Shown piece by piece: positions 1 to 6,004 of a stretch of 6,589 bases of DNA (positions are counted from its first letter, which is position 1; every line of letters begins with the position of its first letter). The position numbers and the translations under genes were made by a program. Below the pieces are notes generated by a model. The model did not search any database and was not told the origin of the DNA. It was given only the letters and a program-made list of their open reading frames with translations. This DNA is from an uncultured Ruminococcus sp. (lineage in GTDB: Bacteria > Bacillota_A > Clostridia > Oscillospirales > Ruminococcaceae), in the NCBI GenBank assembly GCA_937880065.1, contig CALFMA010000533.1, forward strand, positions 1 through 6,589. Reading direction: 5' to 3'.

Positions 1-96
1 TGACAAAAATATAATTGTCAAATCTCCGCTGCCCTCGGTGTATACGTTGATTTTTCCCTTGCCTACGGGATATTTTTCACCATAATTCAAAGCCAT
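1..96 (-). CDS. Probable alpha/beta hydrolase, N-terminal fragment cut by window edge
   Basis: Thirty-two codons are visible, beginning MALNYGEKYPVGKG and ending in a hydrophobic beta-strand (TIIFLS) that meets the window edge. The pattern of a short N-terminal strand, then INVYTEGSGD, then a strand running into a presumed oxyanion-hole glycine region resembles the first residues of clostridial alpha/beta-fold hydrolases. The nucleophile elbow and catalytic triad would lie outside the window, so neither activity nor substrate can be judged. The ATG follows a clear AGGAGTG Shine-Dalgarno sequence with suitable spacing. The gene lies just after the tRNA-Ser terminator on the same strand, so it needs terminator read-through or its own promoter, and no convincing promoter is visible. 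The family call is an inference from a short stretch. Confidence 0.62.
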   Translation of the reverse strand, partial: MALNYGEKYPVGKGKINVYTEGSGDLTIIFLS

Positions 97-110
97 GTAT
101 TTCACTCCTA
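97..110 (-). promoter_or_regulatory. Ribosome binding site of the hydrolase gene
   Basis: On the minus strand TAGGAGTG stands about 6 bases before the ATG at 96. It begins within a few bases of the T-run of the tRNA terminator, so terminator and translation start are almost fused. Confidence 0.6.
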
Positions 111-111
111 T

Positions 112-135
112 AAAAAAAGCCCTGTAAACAGGACT
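112..135 (-). terminator. Intrinsic terminator of the tRNA-Ser transcript
   Basis: Read on the minus strand, AGTCCTGT and ACAGGGCT can pair (8 pairs including one G-T) around a very short TT, more realistically 7 pairs with a four-base loop. The stem is followed at once by seven T residues (112-118). It starts about 10 bases after the tRNA CCA end. This is a classic Rho-independent terminator in position and form. Confidence 0.8.
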
Positions 136-144
136 AAAATAATA

Positions 145-233
145 TGGCGCAGCGGGTGGGATTCGAACCCACGTCCCTCAAGGGGCATCATGATTTCGAG
201 TCATGTCCGTTATGACCACTTCGATACCGCTGC
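145..233 (-). tRNA. tRNA-Ser (anticodon CGA)
   Basis: The minus strand folds as a complete class II tRNA. The acceptor stem is GCAGCGG paired with CCGCTGC, with discriminator G and an encoded CCA (145-147). The anticodon stem CATGA/TCATG closes the loop CTCGAAA with anticodon CGA (196-198), which reads serine codon UCG. A long variable arm (CCC..TTGA..GGG) is typical of tRNA-Ser. The T-arm is GTGGG-TTCGAAT-CCCAC. The gene has its own promoter about 16 bases upstream and an intrinsic terminator downstream, so it is an independent single-tRNA unit. Length is 89 bases with CCA. Confidence 0.96.
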
Positions 234-248
234 GTAAATAACATAAAT

Positions 249-277
249 ATTATACCACAAAATAATTAAAAAAGCAA
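249..277 (-). promoter_or_regulatory. Sigma-A type promoter of tRNA-Ser
   Basis: On the minus strand a perfect -10 box TATAAT (249-254) lies 17 bases from a -35-like TTGCTT (272-277). Transcription would start near 242, leaving a leader of about nine bases before the mature tRNA 5' end at 233. Spacing and position fit a housekeeping sigma factor promoter for a stable RNA. Confidence 0.8.
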
Positions 278-288
278 TAGTTTGAGAT

Positions 289-311
289 AAAAATAATTGA
301 TATAACAATTA
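289..311 (-). terminator. Possible weak terminator after rarA
   Basis: On the minus strand TAATTG and CAATTA form a six-pair A/T-only stem around a six-base loop, followed by five T residues. It lies about 30 bases after the rarA stop and before the tRNA promoter, which is where the operon should end. The stem has little G+C, so it may be inefficient or fortuitous. Confidence 0.35.
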
Positions 312-342
312 AAATGATGCCCTTAATATAGGATGTTGCAGT

Positions 343-1614
343 TTATTTTGCTTCGCTAACAATTTTCTTACGGTAGAGCAATGCAGCCTGTTCGGTTTTA
401 TTTTCGCCGAACTCATAATAAACCCTGTTTGCAAGGGCATCGGGGAGATACTGCTGTTTAACGTAGTGATTGGGATAATCGTGGGGATAAAGGTAATGCT
501 GTCCCACAACTTTTGCACCCTTGCCGTCAAAGTGCTTATTCTGCAAATGACGAGGAAATTCGAGAGCGTCACAGCTTCTCACATCAGCAAGTGCGGCATC
601 AATTGCCGATTCTGCACTATTCGATTTCGGAGCAGTTGCAAGGAGAATAATCGCCTCAGCAAGGGGAATTCGTGCTTCGGGGAGTCCAAGCTGCAAAGCG
701 GAATCCACACAAGCTTTAGTCACAACAATTGCCTGCGGATAGGCAAGACCAACGTCCTCGGCAGCTATAACGAGAAGTCGGCGGCAGAGGGAAATAATAT
801 CACCTGCCTCAATAAGCCGTGCGGCATAGTGGAGGGCGGCATTTTCATCAGAGCCACGGATTGACTTCTGCAAGGCGGAAAGAATGTCATAATGCTGGTC
901 ACCGTCACGGTCATATCGCATATTGCTCCGCTGAACGAGAACGGACAGGGAGTCCTCGGTAACAGTAACCGCACCCTCAGATGCATCGCCGCAGAGAACA
1001 CACAGCTCAACTGTATTCATTGCCTTACGGACATCACCGCCGCAGCCAAATGCAATTAATCGGCAGATTTCATCGGTTACATTTACGGTTATTCCCGATT
1101 CTTCGCCGATTATGCGAAATCCACGCTTAATGGCAGGGATAAGCTGTTCAGCAGTAACAGGCTTGAATTCAAAAACTGTACTTCGGCTGATAACCGCATT
1201 GTACACGGAGAAATATGGGTTCTCGGTAGTTGAGGCAATCAGCGTAATATCGCCGTTTTCGATGTATTCAAGCAGACTTTGCTGCTGCTTTTTGTTGAAA
1301 TACTGAATCTCGTCAAGGTAAAGGAGAATTCCGTTTTCGCTGCCGAATGTGCCAATATCGGCAACAACATCTTTAATATCAGAGATTGACGCGTTAGTGC
1401 CGTTGAGCTTATAGAGGGACATACCGCAGTTTTCGGCTATAATTCGGGCAACGGTAGTTTTTCCCACCCCTGAGGGTCCATAGAAAATCATATTTGGAAC
1501 AGTTCCGCTGTCAATGATTTTTCGCAGGGGCTTACCCTCAGCGAGAATATGCTCCTGCCCGACCACATCGGCAAGAGTTTTAGGTCGAATTTTATCGGCT
1601 AATGGTGCGGACAT
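343..1614 (-). CDS. rarA: Replication-associated recombination protein A (RarA/MgsA, AAA+ ATPase)
   Basis: This is a complete 423-residue protein, the usual length for RarA (MgsA; YrvN in Bacillus), a clamp-loader-like AAA+ ATPase that acts at stalled or damaged replication forks. Counting from the ATG at 1614, the N-terminus has PLADKIRPKTLADVVGQEH. Walker A GPSGVGKTT is at 46-54, Walker B LLYLDEIQ at 97-104, sensor 1 STTENP near 128-133, the arginine finger in ISRS near 144, and sensor 2 GGDVRKAMN at 192-200. The C-terminal half carries the family signature RRLLVIAAEDVGLAYPQA and ends with the PHDYPNHYVKQQYLP region. The frame could extend to a GTG at 1623, but that codon overlaps the Shine-Dalgarno AGGAAGG (1623-1629), which sits 8 bases before the ATG at 1614, so the ATG is chosen. 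It is the last gene of the presumed operon, 15 bp after the acetyltransferase stop. Confidence 0.95.
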   Translation of the reverse strand: MSAPLADKIRPKTLADVVGQEHILAEGKPLRKIIDSGTVPNMIFYGPSGVGKTTVARIIAENCGMSLYKLNGTNASISDIKDVVADIGTFGSENGILLYLDEIQYFNKKQQQSLLEYIENGDITLIASTTENPYFSVYNAVISRSTVFEFKPVTAEQLIPAIKRGFRIIGEESGITVNVTDEICRLIAFGCGGDVRKAMNTVELCVLCGDASEGAVTVTEDSLSVLVQRSNMRYDRDGDQHYDILSALQKSIRGSDENAALHYAARLIEAGDIISLCRRLLVIAAEDVGLAYPQAIVVTKACVDSALQLGLPEARIPLAEAIILLATAPKSNSAESAIDAALADVRSCDALEFPRHLQNKHFDGKGAKVVGQHYLYPHDYPNHYVKQQYLPDALANRVYYEFGENKTEQAALLYRKKIVSEAK

Positions 1615-1622
1615 ATCAAACA

Positions 1623-1629
1623 CCTTCCT
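1623..1629 (-). promoter_or_regulatory. Ribosome binding site deciding the rarA start
   Basis: AGGAAGG on the minus strand lies 8 bases before the ATG at 1614. The alternative GTG at 1623 shares its first base with this element and so cannot use it. The site therefore supports the ATG. Confidence 0.65.
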
Positions 1630-2082
1630 TTAAATTTCTCGTTTATATATTAGTGACAAATTACCATATATGGACATTTTCTCAATACCTGTAAAGGTAA
1701 ATCCAAAATTTTCATACAAACCTTTCTGGTCTGTAGAGATATAAAGTGCGTTGTAATTAGATTCAGCGGCAATATGACAAGCGTGATTTAATAACTTGCC
1801 AATATAGCGTTTACCTCTGTACTGTGGAAAAGTATATACAAATCCAATCCACGGCTTCATATCTGTATCGGGAATTTCGTCTTTTTCGGCAAGAGTGCAG
1901 AAAGAGATTAGTTTATCATCGTCTGTAAGCATAAGCACATCGGAAAATTCTCCGCAGAGCTGTTTCAGCTTATCTGTTTCAAGCAGTTCTGCGAGATGTT
2001 TCCCTGCATTCCAGTCACTTTCAGCAATTTTCTTTATCCAATATTCAGGATTATCGCATTGATAAAATTGTAATATTCTCAT
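1630..2082 (-). CDS. GNAT family N-acetyltransferase
   Basis: A complete 150-residue protein with GNAT fold signatures. The acetyl-CoA pyrophosphate-binding motif A is seen as FPQYRGKRYIGKLL (85-98), after the beta-4 strand WIGFVYTF (78-85). The C-terminal motif GLYENFGF (121-128) is the common 'LYExxGF' element before the last strands. LMLTDDDKLISFCTLAEKDE (50-69) forms the beta-2/beta-3 hairpin. The family moves acetyl from acetyl-CoA to an amine on a small molecule, peptide or protein, and the substrate cannot be told from sequence. The motif spacing RGKRYIGK has one extra residue relative to the commonest RGxGIG form. It starts 2 bp after the upstream stop, with its ribosome binding site AGAGGA inside the end of that gene, so translation is probably coupled. 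rarA follows after 15 bp. Confidence 0.88.
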   Translation of the reverse strand: MRILQFYQCDNPEYWIKKIAESDWNAGKHLAELLETDKLKQLCGEFSDVLMLTDDDKLISFCTLAEKDEIPDTDMKPWIGFVYTFPQYRGKRYIGKLLNHACHIAAESNYNALYISTDQKGLYENFGFTFTGIEKMSIYGNLSLIYKREI

Positions 2083-2084
2083 TA

Positions 2085-2444
2085 TTATTCCTCTTTACTG
2101 ATTTTCCAGTAATATCTTCGGTTTGATTTGGGGAAATCCTCCATAACGCCGTGTTCGGGGTCATAGAATGTACCGTCACAGTACAGCGACCAATGCCAGC
2201 AACGGGGAGTTTCAAGGCTCAGCATACACAGGGGCGGCAGTTCGTGCTTACATTTTACAGGCACACGGGCATCTGAAACAGTAAAGCCAAAATTCCGCAG
2301 AGTATCTTTCATTTCACGGAGATTAGTTTCCCTGTCATTGCCTATAATTTGGCATATTGCCTCAGCTGATGTACCAATCAGCATAGCAAGCACCGCCTGA
2401 CCGCACTGTAAATCAGTCGGCTCATGGATATAGTTTATTTTCAT
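2085..2444 (-). CDS. Small stand-alone C39-like / papain-like cysteine peptidase domain protein
   Basis: A complete 119-residue protein. DLQCGQAVLAML (11-22) matches the oxyanion Gln and catalytic Cys segment of C39-like peptidases (Q13, C14), and WHWSLYCDGTFYDPEHG (83-99) supplies a candidate catalytic His84 and an Asp95-Pro pair as in the family pattern 'HW..v..g....DP'. There is no signal peptide, membrane segment or ABC-transporter part, so it is cytoplasmic and not a bacteriocin exporter. It may process a peptide or be a degenerate housekeeping form; the substrate is unknown. Six cysteines in 119 residues is notable. The start follows AGGAGA with 5-6 base spacing. The gene lies 12 bp after the SMI1/KNR4 gene and 2 bp before the acetyltransferase. 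Confidence 0.72.
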   Translation of the reverse strand: MKINYIHEPTDLQCGQAVLAMLIGTSAEAICQIIGNDRETNLREMKDTLRNFGFTVSDARVPVKCKHELPPLCMLSLETPRCWHWSLYCDGTFYDPEHGVMEDFPKSNRRYYWKISKEE

Positions 2445-2456
2445 TGGTTTCTCCTG

Positions 2457-3086
2457 TTACTTGACAGCGGTATTCATTTTAAAGTAATCGGTAAGGAAAA
2501 TACCGTAATCCTCGTCGATATTGAGAGAAATGACGTTTTCATCGTCAAATTCATCAATAGAAAAATGGTTGCTGTTCACAATTCGGGTAAGTCTTTCAAA
2601 GAAAGAATTCAAATCCTCAGCGATTACTATTTTATTGGATTCATCTGTGCCAAATGTGATTATCTGCCCAGATTTTCCATTGATATCGGGGTCTAAGTCG
2701 ATACCAATGTGATTTCCGCTGCCGTCACCGCAAATGGGAATCCACTTAGGATTTGCATACATCTTTTTTATGTAATTTTCAGGAGTTGAAGTGCCTTTAT
2801 AGCCATTCATAAAATCAGGATTTGACGAAATATCTTTCCAAGTTTTCCATTCAGAATACATTTCGTCAATGCTGTAAAAATGAAATCCCATAATAATTCC
2901 GCATATTAAATTTTCATCATCGCCGTTATTTTCCTTGTATAATTCAATAAGCTGTTGTGGAAGAAGAATTTTCATTTTTCTTTCAATATTGCATATATTA
3001 GCTTCATCAGCACCAGTATTCAGACCTCTGTAAAGCTCTGGAATTTTACTGTTTATTGCATTTTTTAAGTCAGTCCAGCTTTTCAT
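2457..3086 (-). CDS. SMI1/KNR4 (SUKH) family protein
   Basis: A complete 209-residue protein with the SUKH hallmarks. The N-terminal helix segment LLPQQLIELYKENNG (41-55) corresponds to 'LP.dy.efl...NG', and the core strand pair is WIPICGDGSGNHIGIDLDP (115-133), followed by GKSGQIITFG (137-146). Bacterial SUKH proteins include immunity proteins against secreted polymorphic toxins as well as housekeeping members. No toxin gene is visible here, so an immunity role is only possible. The protein is acidic and has no signal sequence, so it is cytoplasmic. The ATG at 3086 follows AAAGGAGA with good spacing. Its first 17 bases overlap the end of the upstream kinase gene, so translation is probably coupled. 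The C-terminal tail (about 175-209) is not recognised. Confidence 0.87.
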   Translation of the reverse strand: MKSWTDLKNAINSKIPELYRGLNTGADEANICNIERKMKILLPQQLIELYKENNGDDENLICGIIMGFHFYSIDEMYSEWKTWKDISSNPDFMNGYKGTSTPENYIKKMYANPKWIPICGDGSGNHIGIDLDPDINGKSGQIITFGTDESNKIVIAEDLNSFFERLTRIVNSNHFSIDEFDDENVISLNIDEDYGIFLTDYFKMNTAVK

Positions 3087-3579
3087 AATTTTTCTCCTTT
3101 AATGTATACCACACATCAATCTCAGCTTTATCGGGAACTTCAAAAAGGCTCTGCACCTTGTTGAAAAGCCCCTCGTCAACGTAGAAATCACAGCCGCCAT
3201 TTCCCTCGGAAATTCTCTTGTTGCGTTTTTCGATATTATTATGCCACATTTTATCGGAAACGTCTATATAATGCCATTCGAAGACAACTCCAGAATCTGC
3301 GAAAAATCGGGAAATATCCTGTCTGTTCTGCTTAGTCCAGAAACCCCAGTCAAGAATGACATTTGCTCCTGATTTTACAATTTCAGCCGCCTTTTTCCGC
3401 AGATATAAATTGACTTTCGCAGCAAAAATGTTGTAAAACTCACCCTGTTCATTTTCAATGAGGTCAAAAGTTGCCTCGTCTGTAGAGAGTATCACCGCAT
3501 TATATTTTTCTTTTAGCTGTGCGGCATAATATGACTTTCCGCTGCATATTTTTCCACAGATTAGTATTACTTTTTTCAT
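3070..3579 (-). CDS. P-loop kinase-like ATP-binding protein (AAA_33 / zeta-toxin-like fold)
   Basis: From the ATG at 3579 this is a 169-residue protein beginning MKKVILICGKICSGKS, with Walker A GKICSGKS at 9-16. STDEATFD (32-39) is the substrate-side acidic element. NVILDWGFWTKQNR (73-86) is the second strand with the Asp-x-Gly typical of small-molecule P-loop kinases in the AAA_33 group. A basic LID-like helix, NIEKRNKRISEG, lies near 115-126. Related proteins phosphorylate nucleosides, sugars, antibiotics or RNA ends, and the substrate here is unknown. The open frame extends to 3744, but that part lies over the TfoX-like gene and lacks family similarity. The Shine-Dalgarno is poor (AAGAAAG), and the start is 1 base after the TfoX-like stop, pointing to translational coupling. 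The 3' end overlaps the SMI1/KNR4 gene by 17 bases. Confidence 0.82.
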   Translation of the reverse strand: MKKVILICGKICSGKSYYAAQLKEKYNAVILSTDEATFDLIENEQGEFYNIFAAKVNLYLRKKAAEIVKSGANVILDWGFWTKQNRQDISRFFADSGVVFEWHYIDVSDKMWHNNIEKRNKRISEGNGGCDFYVDEGLFNKVQSLFEVPDKAEIDVWYTLKEKNYEKLD

Positions 3580-3580
3580 A

Positions 3581-3901
3581 TTATTTTTTCTTTCTTGGCT
3601 TTCTTTCAGGTAAATCGGGGTACATCTCGCACACCATTTTCTGCAATAACTCTCTATCATCAAGAATTGTAACGGGCAGCATTGGCTTAGCACCATCATA
3701 AGGCGGTTCAGCAATGCTGTCGGGCATATATTTTCGGCTTGCATCGGTAATTTTCACCATAAAGCCGTTACCGTATATACCGCCGAAAATTCTTTCACGA
3801 TAATAGAATATATATCCGCCCATCATCGGTATATTGCGGATTTCCTCCAGTTCTGACAGCTGTTCCATAATGTATGCTGCAAGTTCTTTAGGTGATGCCA
3901 T
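3581..3901 (-). CDS. TfoX/Sxy N-terminal domain protein
   Basis: A 106-residue protein from the ATG at 3901. The sequence MASPKELAAYIMEQLSEL, then a central IPMMGGYIFYYRERIFGGIY, then FMVKITDAS, fits the stand-alone TfoX N-terminal domain family ('mmGgy.fy..g.ifg...d...lk'). Proteins of this kind are widespread in clostridia and are not shown to regulate competence, unlike full-length Sxy/TfoX of Gammaproteobacteria; the C-terminal TfoX domain is absent. The tail is strongly basic (ERKPRKKK). The frame continues up to 3955, but an AGGAGA Shine-Dalgarno 6 bases before the ATG at 3901, and the dcd stop at 3915, favour this start. The gap to dcd is 13 bp. Confidence 0.85.
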   Translation of the reverse strand: MASPKELAAYIMEQLSELEEIRNIPMMGGYIFYYRERIFGGIYGNGFMVKITDASRKYMPDSIAEPPYDGAKPMLPVTILDDRELLQKMVCEMYPDLPERKPRKKK

Positions 3902-3914
3902 TTCAATTCTCCTT

Positions 3915-4397
3915 TTATTTATCGCAATCCATAAATACTCGTGAGCCTGTCGCACCCATTTGTCCCTGATATTTTCCGTTATGGCGTCCAGCCTTTAATT
4001 CAATGGCACATCTGTTGGCATTGTAGAGTTCCAGAGTAATTTCGCCCTTAAATCCGGGGTCAACCCAGCCTGCATTTTGTATAAATAATCCCATACGTCC
4101 GAGGGAACTTCTTCCCTCAACGAAAGCGGTGAGATTATCGGGCAACTCAAAATATTCCATAGTTGTGGCAAGCACAAATTCTCCGGGCATAATTAAATAT
4201 GTATCGGTGGTAATAGTATTGTAGTTTATCTGACTTTCGAGTGTTATAATATTTGACGGTGTATCATCAACAACGCTGAAAGTATTGCCAAGGCGTATAT
4301 CAACGCTTGCAGGCTGAATTTGCTCCTTTGTCACAGGATTTATAACAAGGGATTTTTCATCGAGCATTTTTAAAATTGTTTTATCTGATAAAATCAT
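3915..4397 (-). CDS. dcd: dCTP deaminase, with apparent internal deletion
   Basis: A 160-residue protein clearly of the dCTP deaminase family (dCTP to dUTP plus ammonia, feeding dTMP synthesis; trimeric dUTPase-like fold). Seen: [12 protein letters not shown] at the start, [12 protein letters not shown] (27-38), [16 protein letters not shown] (71-86), the nucleotide-binding [18 protein letters not shown] (94-111), and [16 protein letters not shown] (113-128) with Glu123 as the expected catalytic acid. The C-terminal [15 protein letters not shown] (141-155) is the lid and nucleotide contact. Between ELKAG (133-137) and GKYQGQ, relatives carry about 20-24 more residues, including a strand like RICQLVF; here there are only three residues (RHN). 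The protein is correspondingly shorter than the usual ~175-190 residues. Frame is kept, so activity is uncertain. The start ATG shares one base with the methyltransferase stop (TAATG). Confidence 0.9.
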   Translation of the reverse strand: MILSDKTILKMLDEKSLVINPVTKEQIQPASVDIRLGNTFSVVDDTPSNIITLESQINYNTITTDTYLIMPGEFVLATTMEYFELPDNLTAFVEGRSSLGRMGLFIQNAGWVDPGFKGEITLELYNANRCAIELKAGRHNGKYQGQMGATGSRVFMDCDK

Positions 4398-5194
4398 TAT
4401 TTCACGTCCTTTAAAGTAAGTTCCGCCATAGCCACATAATGAAGCACATCAAACTGTGGCGGAGCTTCACTTTCAAGCATATTTCCGTGTTCATTTTCCC
4501 ACAGCTTTAAATCATCGGGGGAGAGTGACGCACCTACACCACGGCAGGCTCTCATTCTGCCGTGCCAGCTTTCACGGGTAAATGGGAGCATCACATCATA
4601 TTCTTCTCTGTAGGTAACATCGAAAAATTCGAGATATTCATCGGGTACCCACATAGGCTTGCGGATTTCCCCTGAACTATTCCAAGAGGGATTATATTTC
4701 AGAATAATATCCTCGCTTCGTGCAGCAATTTTATCCTCATAAGGCAGCCAAGCCATATACAGAATGAGAAATTTTCCGCCCTTTTTCAGTATCTTTGCAA
4801 GCTTCGGAGCAAGTATCTTATGGTCGGGATACCAAATACATTGGCAGGCTGTAGCAATATCAAATGAATTTTCGGGGAAGTCGATTTCTTCCGCAGGGCA
4901 GGGGATAAAGTCAATTTTCATATTCTGCAATTGTGCAAGCTGAACTGCCTGTTCAATCTGATTAGGAGAAATATCTGTACCTGTCCACTCAGCACCGAAA
5001 CGGTACATATTTCGGGGGAGTACACCTGTACCTGTGCCAATGTCGAGGACTTTCTGTCCCTTGACGCACAACCCACGGTCAGCGATTTTCTGATAGAAAA
5101 TTTCGGGGTAAATATCTCTGTATTTAGCGTAATCCTGCGAAGTTTTGCCCCAGTCAAAAGGCTTTCCGCCGTCAATGTTGTTCAGTTTCTGCAT
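4397..5194 (-). CDS. Class I SAM-dependent methyltransferase
   Basis: A 265-residue protein from the ATG at 5194. Motif [10 protein letters not shown] (49-57) binds S-adenosylmethionine, and GTDISPNQI (72-80) gives the acidic ribose-binding Asp74. [20 protein letters not shown] (100-119) covers motifs II-III, and [12 protein letters not shown] (136-147) is the following strand, as in Methyltransf_11/25-type enzymes. The C-terminal part has [19 protein letters not shown] (206-224), an element found in a clostridial group whose substrate is unknown; small-molecule methylation is most likely. The open frame reaches 5335, but a near-perfect Shine-Dalgarno AGGAGGA lies 6 bases before the ATG at 5194, and the extra 47 codons would overlap the lipoprotein gene. 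The gap to that gene is 14 bp; the stop overlaps the dcd ATG by one base. Confidence 0.9.
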   Translation of the reverse strand: MQKLNNIDGGKPFDWGKTSQDYAKYRDIYPEIFYQKIADRGLCVKGQKVLDIGTGTGVLPRNMYRFGAEWTGTDISPNQIEQAVQLAQLQNMKIDFIPCPAEEIDFPENSFDIATACQCIWYPDHKILAPKLAKILKKGGKFLILYMAWLPYEDKIAARSEDIILKYNPSWNSSGEIRKPMWVPDEYLEFFDVTYREEYDVMLPFTRESWHGRMRACRGVGASLSPDDLKLWENEHGNMLESEAPPQFDVLHYVAMAELTLKDVK

Positions 5195-5200
5195 AAGAAT

Positions 5201-5207
5201 TCCTCCT
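5201..5207 (-). promoter_or_regulatory. Strong ribosome binding site of the methyltransferase
   Basis: AGGAGGA on the minus strand stands 6 bases before the ATG at 5194. It decides this start over the longer frame to 5335. Confidence 0.8.
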
Positions 5208-5208
5208 G

Positions 5209-5985
5209 TTAAATTAACGCTCCTAAAATTTTCCCGTCCTCGCCACGAATAAGCAGATATGGCGGCATTGAGGGAGTACCGAATTTTATTCCATTTTCTG
5301 TTACGCCAGAGGGGGCATTGGGGTTTATATACCACACATCATACTCATCGTAATATTCAACAGTATATGGCGGTACATTTCTTTCATATTTCACAAGCTC
5401 GCCATCCATTTCTATATATTCTGATTCAATTAGTTCTACAAATTCATCTCCACGTTCTATTGCAAAAATTTCCCGAGCAATTTTTATAACATCTTCTTCA
5501 CAAGTAATCTGACCGTAGAGAGAATCTGAATAGGGTTCTGCATTATGCATTAAATAGTAAGCATGGTTTTTATATGTAACATGTTGAGTGCCGTCAAAAA
5601 TTTTTAAATCTTCCACAAGATAACCATACATTTCAATTGATATAAATTCAAGAATTTCTATTTCAGTATCTTCTGTAGTAGTTTCTGTAATTACAGCAGT
5701 TGTAGTTTCTTGTATTGTTATAGTTTCAGTTGGTGTTATCTGAGGTGTAGTAGGTTGTTGTGTTGTTGTAGTTTCAGTTGAAGTTGTCTGAGATGTCGTA
5801 GTTTCGGTTGGTTTTGTCATAGTTGTTGTAGTTTGCTGTGTTGATGTAGTTTCAGTCGCTGTTGTAACAGTTGTTGTAACTGTTTCTGTGGGTGATTGAG
5901 TTTGTGCAGTTTCATCAGAACTTTTACATCCTGTGGCAGCAAATAAAAATGTTGATAAAAGCAATGTTAAAAGTGTATATTTCAT
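5209..5985 (-). CDS. Lipoprotein with Thr-rich linker and unassigned C-terminal domain
   Basis: A 258-residue protein. Residues 1-20 are a lipoprotein signal: Lys2, hydrophobic LLTLLLSTFLFAA, and a lipobox-like ATGC with Cys20 as the expected lipidated residue. Residues about 31-107 are almost only Thr with Glu, Gln, Ser and Pro in irregular TET-starting units, a flexible and possibly glycosylated wall-spanning linker. The C-terminal domain (about 108-258) is acidic. It has a helix EEDVIKIAREIFAIERGDEF (163-182), a strand pair around YTVEYYDEYDVWYINPNAP (207-225), and a final PPYLLIRGEDGKILGALI (241-258). This helix-then-strands pattern ending 'vyvliD..dGkvlg' recalls NTF2-like immunity or PepSY-type small domains, but the assignment is weak. 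The ATG follows GGAGA with 4-5 base spacing. It is probably the first gene of the operon that runs to rarA. Confidence 0.82.
   Translation of the reverse strand: MKYTLLTLLLSTFLFAATGCKSSDETAQTQSPTETVTTTVTTATETTSTQQTTTTMTKPTETTTSQTTSTETTTTQQPTTPQITPTETITIQETTTAVITETTTEDTEIEILEFISIEMYGYLVEDLKIFDGTQHVTYKNHAYYLMHNAEPYSDSLYGQITCEEDVIKIAREIFAIERGDEFVELIESEYIEMDGELVKYERNVPPYTVEYYDEYDVWYINPNAPSGVTENGIKFGTPSMPPYLLIRGEDGKILGALI
5665..5895 (-). repeat. Degenerate Thr-codon repeat encoding the lipoprotein linker
   Basis: On the plus strand the phrase GTAGTTTC followed by GGT/AGT-rich sequence recurs at least five times with changes (for example near 5702, 5768, 5798, 5826 and 5847). In the protein this gives units beginning TET that differ in length (TETTSTQQTTTTMTKP, TETTTSQTTS, TETTTTQQPTTPQITP, TETITIQETTTAVI). 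Such arrays change length easily by slippage or unequal exchange. Confidence 0.65.
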
Positions 5986-6004
5986 AATTTCTCCATAAAA
6001 CGCA

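Noticed and set aside
466..864. 132-codon plus-strand open frame within the rarA region
   Set aside because: It lies wholly antisense to the clearly conserved rarA frame, shows no family motif and lacks a good ribosome binding site.
1615..1623. GTG start for rarA at 1623
   Set aside because: The GTG shares its first base with the Shine-Dalgarno AGGAAGG; the ATG at 1614 has correct spacing and begins the conserved N-terminus.
3580..3744. Longer N-terminus for the P-loop kinase (start at 3744)
   Set aside because: The extra 55 codons overlap the TfoX-like gene out of frame and look non-conserved; the family N-terminus MKKVILICGK starts at 3579.
3070..5194. Anti-phage defence island built on dCTP deaminase plus kinase and methyltransferase
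   Set aside because: The Dcd is of the ordinary housekeeping type rather than a recognised defence form, the methyltransferase looks like a small-molecule enzyme without restriction partners, and no nuclease, sensor or mobile-element gene is present.
5195..5335. Longer N-terminus for the methyltransferase (start at 5335)
   Set aside because: It would overlap the lipoprotein gene by over 120 bases, while a near-perfect AGGAGGA precedes the ATG at 5194.
5665..5895. CRISPR-like or non-coding tandem array
   Set aside because: The repeats are irregular, lack spacers, keep one open frame and encode a Thr-rich linker.
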